Source: Solirubrobacterales bacterium
Lineage (GTDB): Bacteria > Actinomycetota > Thermoleophilia > Solirubrobacterales > Solirubrobacteraceae
Assembly (NCBI GenBank): GCA_009781575.1
Contig: WQXW01000140.1
Location: 1 to 5,586, forward strand
DNA: 5,586 nt
Direction: 5' to 3'
The notes beneath the pieces were generated by a model that was given only the letters and a program-made list of their open reading frames with translations, was not told the origin of the DNA and did no database searches. A program made the translations under genes and the position numbers. Shown here in pieces: positions 1 through 4,895 of the stretch (the first letter of the stretch is position 1; each line of letters opens with the position of its first letter).

Positions 1-15
1 CAGGTGTGTTCGAGG

Positions 16-47
16 CCCCGCGGCCCCGCGGCCACGCGGCTACGCGG
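16..47. repeat. four tandem 8-bp repeats across the 3' end of the GAP-family gene
   Basis: Four consecutive octamers, CCCCGCGG, CCCCGCGG, CCACGCGG and CTACGCGG, fill 16-47. The last unit contains the reverse complement of the TAG stop codon (42-40) of the upstream minus-strand gene, and the others lie just past it. Eight is not a multiple of three, so the array cannot extend the reading frame in phase. The CCGCGG cores are self-complementary and could form a GC hairpin after the stop, but no T-run follows, so I do not call a terminator. Confidence 0.6.
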
Positions 48-708
48 TGAGGCCGGCGATTCCGTTGCGCAGCAGCGCCACCGCCAGCGCCAGCAGGATC
101 ACCGCGGCGATCGCGCGCGCGTGGCGCTCGAGCCAGGCCCGCGCGGCGCTCAACACGCCCCGGGTCCACCCCGGAGCCAGCGCCATCGCCACCAGCGCCA
201 CGCCGAGCGGCGCCAGCGCGATCACCGTGAACACCAGCCAATAGAGGCAGTACGCGCCCGCGCTCGGGTTCAGCTGGGATATCTCCTTGAGCGCCAGCGG
301 GATGAACCCGCCCGGGTTGGCCAGCGTCGCGCCGGCCGCCACGATCGCGAGCACCGGTGAGGAGGCCAGGGTACTCATCCTTTCCACCATCGCCGCCGTG
401 CGCCGGGGGTCGGCGGGGCGGCGCATCGCCCGCGCGATGTATCCCAGCAGCACCGCGCCGGCCGCCACGTCCACGATCGACACCCACGTCTTCGGGGTTG
501 AGGTCGGAGAGTGGGCGGCCCCGCCGATCGCGAACGCCGCGATCACGCCGATCGCGATCGTGGCGGTGAACGCGCCGAGATAAAACCACAGCCCGGTGCG
601 CAGCGGGCGATCGCCCAGCACCAGCGCCAGCACCGAGAAGGTGAGCGTCGTAGGCGACAGCATCGCCGCCAGCGCCACCAGCCCGAGCTCGACTTCGACG
701 GAGCCCAC
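40..708 (-). CDS. GAP/Sap-family (LysE-like) integral membrane protein
   Basis: This 222-residue, very hydrophobic protein has about six predicted membrane helices, near residues 6-31, 40-62, 75-94, 117-136, 150-177 and 197-216. A charged cytoplasmic-type loop (RAMRRPADPRR) follows the third helix. The early SPTTLTF motif (residues 18-24) after the first helix half, and ANPGGFIPLAL in the middle, resemble the GAP family, named after the mycobacterial glycopeptidolipid- and sulfolipid-addressing proteins Gap and Sap. Those assist surface-lipid export and are distantly LysE-like. The substrate here cannot be told. The start is GTG at 708-706; no clear Shine-Dalgarno precedes it. It begins 7 nt after the DUF2252 stop, so translational coupling in a two-gene operon is likely. 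Family assignment is fairly firm; the lipid-export role is borrowed from the mycobacterial members. Confidence 0.82.
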   Translation of the reverse strand: MGSVEVELGLVALAAMLSPTTLTFSVLALVLGDRPLRTGLWFYLGAFTATIAIGVIAAFAIGGAAHSPTSTPKTWVSIVDVAAGAVLLGYIARAMRRPADPRRTAAMVERMSTLASSPVLAIVAAGATLANPGGFIPLALKEISQLNPSAGAYCLYWLVFTVIALAPLGVALVAMALAPGWTRGVLSAARAWLERHARAIAAVILLALAVALLRNGIAGLTA

Positions 709-715
709 CGCTGCG

Positions 716-2131
716 TTACACGCCGCGCTCGGCCCGCACGCGGCCGTCGGCGATCGCCTTCGTCAGCGCGCGGTGGTCGCGTTCGTTCTGGTCCGCGTAG
801 GTCTCCGCGAACGCGCACATCGCGCGGTCGTAGGAGTCGCCGCTCCCCAGGTAGCTGGCGATCGCGATCCCGTCGCCCGAGCGCGCGTGGGCGCGCGCCA
901 GCGTGCCGCCACACATGCGCCCGTACAGCGACATTCCCGCGGGCGCCATCGTTTCGATGTCCGCCGAGCTCTTCCAGTCCCACAGCTGGCGCACGTAGAA
1001 GTCGCGCCTCTCGCCGTCGATTCCCGTGGCGCGAAGCCAGCCGAGCATGATGTCGCTGGAGGATTGCATCAGCCGCTGGCCCTCCACCACGCGGCGGCCG
1101 TGGCTGGAGTACTCGCTGCGGCCCACGAACGGCTCCAGCACCGACGGCTGCGCCTCCTTGCACTGCAAAAACAGCGGGTCCTCGTCGTCGCGGCCCAGCA
1201 TCAGCACCACCCAGGCGCGCGTGCCCACGCTGCCCACCCCCACCACCTTGCGCGCGAGGTCCACGTAGCGGTAGCGCTCCAGCAGCCGCCGGCGATCGCC
1301 CTGCAGGCTCGCGCGGTAGGTGCGCAACAGCTCGTGCATGCGCTCCTGCCACTCCGCCGCCGTGCCCTGCGGGAGGAGCTCCTCGATCCGCTCGATCAGC
1401 GGCGGATCGCTGACGATGTGCGGCTCGCCGTCGCCGGTGTGCGCCAAGCGCGCGAACGCGCGCGTGTTGTCCTTGCGCATCGCCTTTCGCGAGGCCCGCT
1501 CGAATGCCTTCACCTGCGCCGCGTTGGCCTCCGACTCGAAGCGCGCGATGATCGTCGCGCGGTCCAACCGCGCGTACCAGATGTCGAGGTTGCGCATCCC
1601 CGCAAAGCCCCTCATCGTCTCGCGGTACTGACGCGCCGCCGCCGCCACGTTGTCGCGGCGCTGCTTGGCGGTGAACCCCCTTTCGCGCCCCGCGATCGCC
1701 ACGCTCGCCGCCAGGCGCTTGACGTCCCACTCCCACGGGCCCGGCAACGTCTCGTCGAAGTCGTTGACGTCGAAGATCAGATCGCGCTCCGGCGAGGCGA
1801 ACCCGCCGAAGTTCGACAGGTGCGCGTCGCCGCACACCTGCGCGGTGATCCCCGAGCGCGGCGTGCCCGCCAGATCCGACGCCATCACGTACGCCGCGCC
1901 GCGAAAGAACGCAAACGGCCCCGCCGCCATCCGCCCGTACCGGATCGGCACCAGCTCCGGCACGCGCGAGGTCGCCTGCTCCTCCAGCAGCGCCACCGGG
2001 TCGGGGCGCTCCGCCCACGCCTCCCACTCCGCGTGGCGCCCGCGCGGCGCCTCCGCGCGCGCCGCCTTGCCCCGCGCCACGCGCTCGCTCGGGGTGAGGT
2101 GCGGCACGCGCTGCGGTGTCGCGCTCGCCAT
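716..2131 (-). CDS. DUF2252 family protein, kinase-like motifs
   Basis: This 471-residue soluble protein has no signal peptide or membrane segment and is of full family length. Recognisable DUF2252 blocks, in order: PIRYGRMAAGPFAFFRGAA (62-80); GDAHLSNFGG (101-110); DVNDFDE (121-127); KVVGVGSVGTR (295-305); FLQCKEAQPSVL (321-332); GQRLMQSSSDIMLGW (351-365); FYVRQLWDWK (378-387). The GDAHxxNFG and DVNDFDE blocks recall the catalytic loop and metal-binding aspartate of aminoglycoside-phosphotransferase/protein-kinase-like enzymes, and Lys325 could be an ATP-binding lysine. The order of these blocks differs from a canonical kinase, so a phosphotransferase activity is only inference; no substrate is known to me. 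The ATG at 2131-2129 has no Shine-Dalgarno upstream. A -10-like GACGAT at 2144-2139 would place +1 on the A of this ATG, so a leaderless transcript is predicted. The GAP-family gene follows after 7 nt. Confidence 0.9.
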   Translation of the reverse strand: MASATPQRVPHLTPSERVARGKAARAEAPRGRHAEWEAWAERPDPVALLEEQATSRVPELVPIRYGRMAAGPFAFFRGAAYVMASDLAGTPRSGITAQVCGDAHLSNFGGFASPERDLIFDVNDFDETLPGPWEWDVKRLAASVAIAGRERGFTAKQRRDNVAAAARQYRETMRGFAGMRNLDIWYARLDRATIIARFESEANAAQVKAFERASRKAMRKDNTRAFARLAHTGDGEPHIVSDPPLIERIEELLPQGTAAEWQERMHELLRTYRASLQGDRRRLLERYRYVDLARKVVGVGSVGTRAWVVLMLGRDDEDPLFLQCKEAQPSVLEPFVGRSEYSSHGRRVVEGQRLMQSSSDIMLGWLRATGIDGERRDFYVRQLWDWKSSADIETMAPAGMSLYGRMCGGTLARAHARSGDGIAIASYLGSGDSYDRAMCAFAETYADQNERDHRALTKAIADGRVRAERGV

Positions 2132-2138
2132 GGCCGTG

Positions 2139-2184
2139 ATCGTCGCGCGCGAAGGGGTGAACCAAGGTCATCCCAAGGGGGTGA
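2139..2184 (-). promoter_or_regulatory. three-half-site promoter for the DUF2252-GAP operon (copy A')
   Basis: Read on the minus strand: TCACCC (2184-2179), 5 nt, GGATGA (2173-2168), 7 nt, TCACCC (2160-2155), then 10 nt and the hexamer GACGAT (2144-2139). The 30-bp array has the same spacing as the other four copies in the window. Two of its half-sites are shared with the oppositely directed copy at 2168-2197. Seven nucleotides separate the hexamer from the ATG, so +1 would coincide with the start codon. Functional assignment is by repetition of the pattern, not experiment. Confidence 0.62.
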
Positions 2185-2213
2185 TGAGCGCTCACCCGCG
2201 CGCGGCCCATGCT
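2168..2213 (+). promoter_or_regulatory. three-half-site promoter for the first DUF7144-type gene (copy A)
   Basis: TCATCC (2168-2173), 5 nt, GGGTGA (2179-2184), 7 nt, TCACCC (2192-2197), then 10 nt and the -10-like hexamer CATGCT (2208-2213). The predicted start of transcription is near 2220, giving a leader of about 27 nt that includes the AGGAGG at 2235-2240. No -35 consensus is visible at the expected spacing, which suggests dependence on the protein that binds the half-sites. Confidence 0.68.
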
Positions 2214-2246
2214 GGTGTCACAAACGTCTCAGTCAGGAGGATCGCG

Positions 2247-2675
2247 ATGTCCACAATTCCCGAGCCCGGCGGCGCCGCCGCGCGCTACGAGCCCGAAACC
2301 ACGGGGGTGAGCGGCTGGATCATGTTCGCCGGCGTGATCATGATCATCGAGGGATTCCTCGACGCCATGTGGGGCCTGGCGGCGGTGATCAACAACGAAG
2401 TCGTCACCGTCGGCGGGCGTGGCGGCGTGGTCGTGTGGGACATCACCGCCTGGGGCTGGGCGCATCTGCTCATCGGCACCGCGGTCGCCATCACCGGTCT
2501 CGGCCTGCTCGCCGGCATGACCTGGGCGCGATGGGCCGGAATCTTCTTCGTGTCGTTCGCCGCGATCATCCAGTTCGGCACCTTCTCGCTGTTTCCCCTG
2601 TGGTCCATCCTGATCATCGGCCTGTGCATCGTGATCCTCTACCAGCTGACCGCCCGCTGGGAACCGGAGGGGTGA
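2247..2675 (+). CDS. DUF7144-type four-helix membrane protein (paralogue 1)
   Basis: This 142-residue protein has a short polar N-terminus (1-20) followed by four hydrophobic helices, near 22-47, 68-90, 93-112 and 114-134. The loop between helices 1 and 2 carries NNEVVTVGGRGGVVVWD, and helix 2 opens with the WGWAHLLIG motif (69-77) typical of this actinobacterial family of unknown function. The ATG at 2247 is chosen because a perfect AGGAGG lies 6 nt upstream; the open frame continues far upstream but there overlaps the DUF2252 gene and is a shadow. The gene is divergent from DUF2252 and shares its composite regulatory array. A second, more distant paralogue lies at 3000-3398. The last codons and stop are part of a tandem repeat. 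A biochemical role is unknown. Confidence 0.88.
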   Translation: MSTIPEPGGAAARYEPETTGVSGWIMFAGVIMIIEGFLDAMWGLAAVINNEVVTVGGRGGVVVWDITAWGWAHLLIGTAVAITGLGLLAGMTWARWAGIFFVSFAAIIQFGTFSLFPLWSILIIGLCIVILYQLTARWEPEG

Positions 2676-2721
2676 CGCTACCGGAGGGGTGACGCTCGCT
2701 GGGCACCGGAGGGGTGACGCG
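2655..2721 (+). repeat. 25-17-25 bp direct repeats spanning the DUF7144 stop codon
   Basis: A 17-bp unit (ACCGGAGG followed by GGTGACGCT) occurs at 2663-2679 and 2680-2696 with no mismatch, and again at 2705-2721 with only the last base changed. Copies one and three are each preceded by CGCTGGG plus one variable base, making 25-bp units at 2655-2679 and 2697-2721. The first copy encodes the final residues and TGA of the preceding gene, so the array is best explained by local duplication of its 3' end. Each copy includes GGGTGACG (2670-2677, 2687-2694, 2712-2719), which matches the middle half-site of the promoter at 4850. Confidence 0.85.
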
Positions 2722-2803
2722 ATCCGGATCCACTGTCGATCTGCTCGCGGCCGACGAGGCCGAGCCCGAGCGGGAGCTCCGCCCACCGTCCGCGACGAGC
2801 TGA

Positions 2804-2900
2804 GAATTCCCCCGCGACGCGGCCGAGATCCCCGCGACGCGGCTCAGCCCGCCGCGGCTCAGCTTCCCCCGTCGCGGCTCAGCTTCCCCCGTCGCGGCTC
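2804..2900. repeat. about five degenerate-to-perfect ~20-bp tandem repeats
   Basis: Units run 2804-2825 (22 bp), 2826-2845 (20 bp), 2846-2860 (15 bp, internally deleted), 2861-2880 and 2881-2900 (identical 20-mers starting AGCTTCCCCC and ending GTCGCGGCTC). A sixth unit begins AGCTTC at 2901 and decays. The perfect pair at one end and the decay outward suggest recent slippage or unequal exchange. The array is noncoding as far as I can tell, in the gap between two convergent genes. No binding protein or mobile-element family is recognised. Confidence 0.8.
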
Positions 2901-2920
2901 AGCTTCTCTCTCCGCTCCCG

Positions 2921-2946
2921 CGCGCGCGGGCTGCGCCCCGCGCGCG
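2921..2946. terminator. GC hairpin between convergent genes, possible bidirectional terminator
   Basis: CGCGCGCGGG (2921-2930) pairs perfectly with CCCGCGCGCG (2937-2946) around the 6-nt loop CTGCGC, giving a 10-bp all-GC stem. It lies 246 nt after the plus-strand DUF7144 stop and 54 nt after the minus-strand paralogue's stop. There is no T-run on either side, so intrinsic termination is uncertain, though hairpins lacking a U-tract are often proposed as terminators in high-GC actinobacteria. Confidence 0.35.
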
Positions 2947-2967
2947 GGCTCCCGGGGGCTCAATCAA

Positions 2968-2995
2968 TCCGCGGCGCGGCGTCCGCGGCGCGGCC
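2968..2995. repeat. two tandem 14-bp repeats
   Basis: TCCGCGGCGCGGCG (2968-2981) is followed immediately by the same 14-mer with its last base changed to C (2982-2995). It sits just outside the stop codon (3002-3000) of the minus-strand DUF7144-type gene. Together with the preceding arrays, most of the 2676-2999 gap consists of short repeats; the remaining stretch, 2722-2803, shows nothing I recognise. Confidence 0.7.
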
Positions 2996-2999
2996 GGGC

Positions 3000-3398
3000 T
3001 CAGTCGTCGACGAACGCGTCGCTGTGCACGGTCACCGCCCAGATGATCATCCCGTCGATCACCAGCAGGATCACCGACCACACGGGGTAGGCGCCGATCG
3101 AGAGGAAGTTGAGCATGATCCCGAAGAACGCCACCGTGCCGGCGATGATCGCGCCGAATGCGCGGCGGGCGGCGACCAGGAATGCGCCCAGCACCTGGAT
3201 CGCGCCCACGATGATCGCCACCCATCCCCAGGTGTTCAGTTCCGACCACAGCAGGCCGCCGCTGATGAAGTACTGCTTGTTGTCCATCGCCGCGATGCCC
3301 CAGATGATGTTGAGCACTCCGGCGATGCCCAGGTAGGCGATCACGAACGTCGCCCAGCCGCTCGAGGAGCGGTACTGCGTGGAAGTGGGTGTGCTCAC
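3000..3398 (-). CDS. DUF7144-type four-helix membrane protein (paralogue 2)
   Basis: This 132-residue protein has a short polar N-terminus (MSTPTSTQYRSSSG) and four membrane helices, near 15-37, 56-76, 80-100 and 104-125. It keeps the family layout of paralogue 1: GW at the start of helix 1, NxxWGIAAM at its end, and a WGWVAIIVG motif (57-65) matching WGWAHLLIG. The C-terminus DAFVDD is acidic. Overall it is clearly diverged from paralogue 1, so this is an old duplication or independent acquisition. The start is GTG at 3398-3396, with GGGAGGA 6 nt upstream. It stands alone, convergent with paralogue 1, and is driven by the promoter at 3511-3556 through a leader of about 106 nt. Function unknown. 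Confidence 0.86.
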   Translation of the reverse strand: MSTPTSTQYRSSSGWATFVIAYLGIAGVLNIIWGIAAMDNKQYFISGGLLWSELNTWGWVAIIVGAIQVLGAFLVAARRAFGAIIAGTVAFFGIMLNFLSIGAYPVWSVILLVIDGMIIWAVTVHSDAFVDD

Positions 3399-3403
3399 CG
3401 TCG

Positions 3404-3444
3404 GTCCTCCCGGTGTTGTCGTGGCCGTGAACGTCCTCCCGGTG
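3404..3444 (-). repeat. duplicated Shine-Dalgarno segment in the leader of DUF7144 paralogue 2
   Basis: On the minus strand the 12-mer CACCGGGAGGAC occurs at 3444-3433 and again at 3415-3404, 29 bp apart. The downstream copy is the ribosome-binding site of the GTG start at 3398. The upstream copy has no ATG, GTG or TTG at a usable distance, so it seems to be a translationally idle duplicate. Confidence 0.6.
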
Positions 3445-3448
3445 CCCT

Positions 3449-3487
3449 CCGCGCACGCCGCGCACGGGCGCGCCGCGCACGGGCGCC
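3449..3487. repeat. 15-bp tandem repeat in the same leader
   Basis: CCGCGCACGGGCGCG (3458-3472) is followed by a copy with one final-base change (3473-3487) and preceded by a 9-bp partial copy (3449-3457). The array lies between the predicted transcription start near 3504 and the start codon at 3398. In RNA, GGGCGC at its 5' edge could pair with the GCGCCC formed across the unit junction. Confidence 0.65.
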
Positions 3488-3510
3488 CGTGATTGGCCCC
3501 GGTGGGCGCG

Positions 3511-3556
3511 ATCCTGTCCCGCCGGCGGGTGAGCGGGCGTCATCCTCGCGGGATGA
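3511..3556 (-). promoter_or_regulatory. three-half-site promoter for DUF7144 paralogue 2 (copy D)
   Basis: Read on the minus strand: TCATCC (3556-3551), 5 nt, GGATGA (3545-3540), 7 nt, TCACCC (3532-3527), then 10 nt and CAGGAT (3516-3511). The first two half-sites form a perfect inverted repeat. On the opposite side, where a plus-directed third half-site would lie (3564-3569), there is GGCGCC, so this copy is one-directional. Predicted +1 is near 3504. Confidence 0.67.
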
Positions 3557-3576
3557 TGCCCCGGGGCGCCGGGCGC

Positions 3577-3622
3577 TCATCCCCTACGGGTGATGCCCTC
3601 TCACCCACGCGGTGGGCAGGCT
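3577..3622 (+). promoter_or_regulatory. three-half-site promoter for the HdeD-DUF1269 operon (copy B)
   Basis: TCATCC (3577-3582), 5 nt, GGGTGA (3588-3593), 7 nt, TCACCC (3601-3606), then 10 nt and CAGGCT (3617-3622). Predicted +1 is near 3629, 35 nt before the ATG at 3664. It lies 20 bp from the oppositely directed copy D, so 3527-3606 holds six half-sites in two back-to-back arrays. Confidence 0.67.
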
Positions 3623-3663
3623 GTCGGCGCAATGGCAGCTCGGCGATCGCAGGCGACGCGTCC

Positions 3664-4248
3664 ATGAGCCCCGACGGAGCCGCGGAGGTGCGCGAGACGC
3701 CCGGTTGGGCGTGGTGGCTGCTGCTGCTGGTCGCGCTCTGCACTTTGGGGGTCGGCGTGCTGCTGCTGGTGGCGCCCCACCGCACGCTGTCCACGCTGGC
3801 GGTGATCGTGGGGATCTATCTGATGGTGGTGGGGGTGCTGTGGATCGGCGTGGGCATCGCGGTCAAAGAGGTGCGCGGGGGGAGCCTGTGGCGGGGGCTC
3901 TTGGCGTTGGTCGCGGGCGCGGTGCTGATCAGGCATCCCGCCGACAGCATCACCGTGCTGGCGCTCATCTTCGGCATCGTGCTGCTCGTGGCGGGCGTGT
4001 TCGCACTGGTCGGCGCGATCGAGAACGCCGAGCGGCGCGGGTGGCGCATCGTGGCCGGCGTGGTCGATCTGGGGATCGGCATCCTGATCGTGTCGTGGCC
4101 GCAGTTCGGCATCTACACCTTCGCGATCGTGCTGGGCATCTCGCTGCTGGTGCGCGGCGCGATCGAGGCGTGGCTGGCCGTGTCGGGGATGACCCTCTCC
4201 CGCCACGGCGAGCACCCACAGGGCAGCTCGACGCTGTCGCCCGCGTAG
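3664..4248 (+). CDS. HdeD family (DUF308) six-helix membrane protein
   Basis: This 194-residue protein has six hydrophobic helices, near 15-36, 42-65, 76-90, 95-119, 127-145 and 150-174, arranged as three hairpins. That is the DUF308/HdeD fold, whose namesake in E. coli is an acid-resistance membrane protein. Family features include WWLLLLVAL at helix 1, the APHRTL turn (37-42), GIYLMVVGVLWI, the RHPADSITVLALIFG segment (90-104) and SWPQFGIYTFAIVLGISLLVRG (144-165). A polar tail of about 20 residues ends the protein. The frame is open from 3493, but the predicted promoter ends at 3622, so ATG 3664 is the first usable in-frame start; its Shine-Dalgarno is weak (AGG at 3651-3653). A DUF1269 gene follows 67 nt later, probably on the same transcript. 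A stress role is family inference, not shown here. Confidence 0.88.
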   Translation: MSPDGAAEVRETPGWAWWLLLLVALCTLGVGVLLLVAPHRTLSTLAVIVGIYLMVVGVLWIGVGIAVKEVRGGSLWRGLLALVAGAVLIRHPADSITVLALIFGIVLLVAGVFALVGAIENAERRGWRIVAGVVDLGIGILIVSWPQFGIYTFAIVLGISLLVRGAIEAWLAVSGMTLSRHGEHPQGSSTLSPA

Positions 4249-4270
4249 GCGCATTCGCGGCTCCGAGCGC

Positions 4271-4315
4271 GCCGATCGGAAACACGACCAATCACGAACC
4301 AAGGAGATTGTTGCG
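4271..4315 (+). repeat. leader segment duplicated with the DUF1269 gene
   Basis: The 45 nt before the first DUF1269 gene (GATCGGAAA near 4274-4282, ACGACC near 4284-4289, then AAGGAGATT at 4301-4309) match, with gaps, 4925-4984 before the second copy. The duplicated unit therefore included at least the ribosome-binding region. The half-site promoter at 4850-4895 has no equivalent here; upstream of 4271 lies the end of the HdeD gene. Confidence 0.65.
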
Positions 4316-4804
4316 ATGGCCACCCTCACTGTCTGGAAGTTCCCCACCGCCAGTGGCGCCGACGACGCGGTGCGCACGCTCGAGCAGCTCCAGAGTCAGG
4401 AGCTGATCAAGGTGCAGGACGCCGCGATGGTCAGCTGGCCGGCGGACAAGAAGAAGCCCCGCACGCGTCAGCTCAGCAGCCTCACCGGCGCGGGCGCGCT
4501 GGGCGGCGCTTTCTGGGGGCTGCTGTTCGGACTGATCTTCCTGGTGCCCATCCTCGGTATGGCGATCGGCGCCGCCGCCGGCGCGATCGGCGGGTCGATG
4601 GCCAATGTGGGGATCGACGAGAACTTCATCAAGCGCGTGCGCGAGCAGGTCACACCCGGCACCTCCGCGCTGTTCGCGCTCACCTCCGACGCGGTCGTGG
4701 AGCGGGTGCGCGAGGCATTTGGCGACTTCCAGGCCGAGCTGCTGGAGACCAACCTCTCCGCCGAGGACGAGGACCGGCTGCGCGAGGCGTTCGCCGAGGA
4801 GTGA
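4316..4804 (+). CDS. DUF1269 domain protein, paralogue 1
   Basis: This 162-residue protein fits DUF1269 over its whole length. The N-terminal half (1-57) is soluble, with an ADDAVRTLEQLQSQELIKVQDAAMVSW alpha-beta segment. It is followed by a glycine-rich hydrophobic stretch (60-93), either one long or two short membrane segments, and then the family signature around GIDENFIKRVREQVTPGTSALFAL (99-122). The C-terminus is acidic (LSAEDEDRLREAFAEE). Function is unknown. AAGGAG at 4301-4306 lies 9 nt before the ATG. It follows the HdeD gene by 67 nt without a recognisable promoter and is followed by a hairpin, so I place it as the last gene of the HdeD operon. It is about 89% identical to the next gene by hand alignment (18 substitutions and one inserted residue). 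Confidence 0.9.
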   Translation: MATLTVWKFPTASGADDAVRTLEQLQSQELIKVQDAAMVSWPADKKKPRTRQLSSLTGAGALGGAFWGLLFGLIFLVPILGMAIGAAAGAIGGSMANVGIDENFIKRVREQVTPGTSALFALTSDAVVERVREAFGDFQAELLETNLSAEDEDRLREAFAEE

Positions 4805-4813
4805 TCCACGCGC

Positions 4814-4832
4814 GCGGAGCGACGCGCTCCGC
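4814..4832 (+). terminator. GC hairpin ending the HdeD-DUF1269 operon
   Basis: GCGGAGC (4814-4820) pairs perfectly with GCTCCGC (4826-4832) around the 5-nt loop GACGC, 9 nt after the stop codon of DUF1269 paralogue 1. No T-run follows. Its position directly between a stop codon and the next promoter array (4850) supports a terminator role. Confidence 0.45.
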
Positions 4833-4849
4833 TCACACATAGACGACCC

Positions 4850-4895
4850 TCATCCCCATTGGGTGACGACCGCTCATCCTCTCCGGGCTTAGCTT
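4850..4895 (+). promoter_or_regulatory. three-half-site promoter for DUF1269 paralogue 2 (copy C)
   Basis: TCATCC (4850-4855), 5 nt, GGGTGA (4861-4866), 7 nt, TCATCC (4874-4879), then 10 nt and TAGCTT (4890-4895), the only copy with a full TAnnnT -10. Predicted +1 is near 4902, about 83 nt before the ATG. A short inverted repeat, GGTGA-AGA-TCACC (4897-4909), covers that start point and is absent from the other four promoters. Confidence 0.68.

Noticed and set aside
2090..2099. GGGGTGAGGT resembling a half-site within the DUF2252 coding start
   Set aside because: Single half-site inside codons for Leu-Thr-Pro, with no partner at the required 5- or 7-nt spacing.
2192..2197. Reading the third half-site (TCAYCC) as a -35 element
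   Set aside because: Only 10 nt separate it from the -10-like hexamer, too short for known sigma factors, which need about 16-19 nt.
543..2210. Long minus-strand open frame of 555 codons overlapping the DUF2252 gene
   Set aside because: Composition is arginine/glycine/alanine repeats typical of an off-frame reading of GC-rich DNA; the overlapping frame at 716-2131 has clear DUF2252 motifs.
596..2692. Plus-strand open frame of 698 codons
   Set aside because: Antisense shadow of DUF2252 and out-of-frame shadow of the DUF7144-type gene; His/Arg-rich with no domain.
2804..2995. CRISPR array
   Set aside because: The repeat units are contiguous with no unique spacers and are too short; no cas genes are present.
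2689..3090. Possible 133-codon gene in the convergent gap
   Set aside because: Made mostly of the tandem repeats translated out of phase, no ribosome-binding site, and it runs into the antisense of the next gene.
2899..3543. 214-codon minus-strand frame over the DUF7144 paralogue 2 leader
   Set aside because: His/Arg/Gly-rich shadow frame that crosses the promoter array and repeats; the 3000-3398 frame has the membrane-helix pattern and an SD.
3493..3663. N-terminal extension of the HdeD-family protein to an ATG at 3493
   Set aside because: It would cover both promoter arrays, is Arg/Pro/Gly-rich and adds no recognisable domain; the membrane protein starts naturally at ATG 3664.
4187..4205. 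Half-site-like GGGATGA followed by CTCTCCC near the end of the HdeD gene
   Set aside because: Spacing and third half-site do not fit TCAYCC-N5-GGRTGA-N7-TCAYCC, and the bases encode the conserved-length C-terminus.
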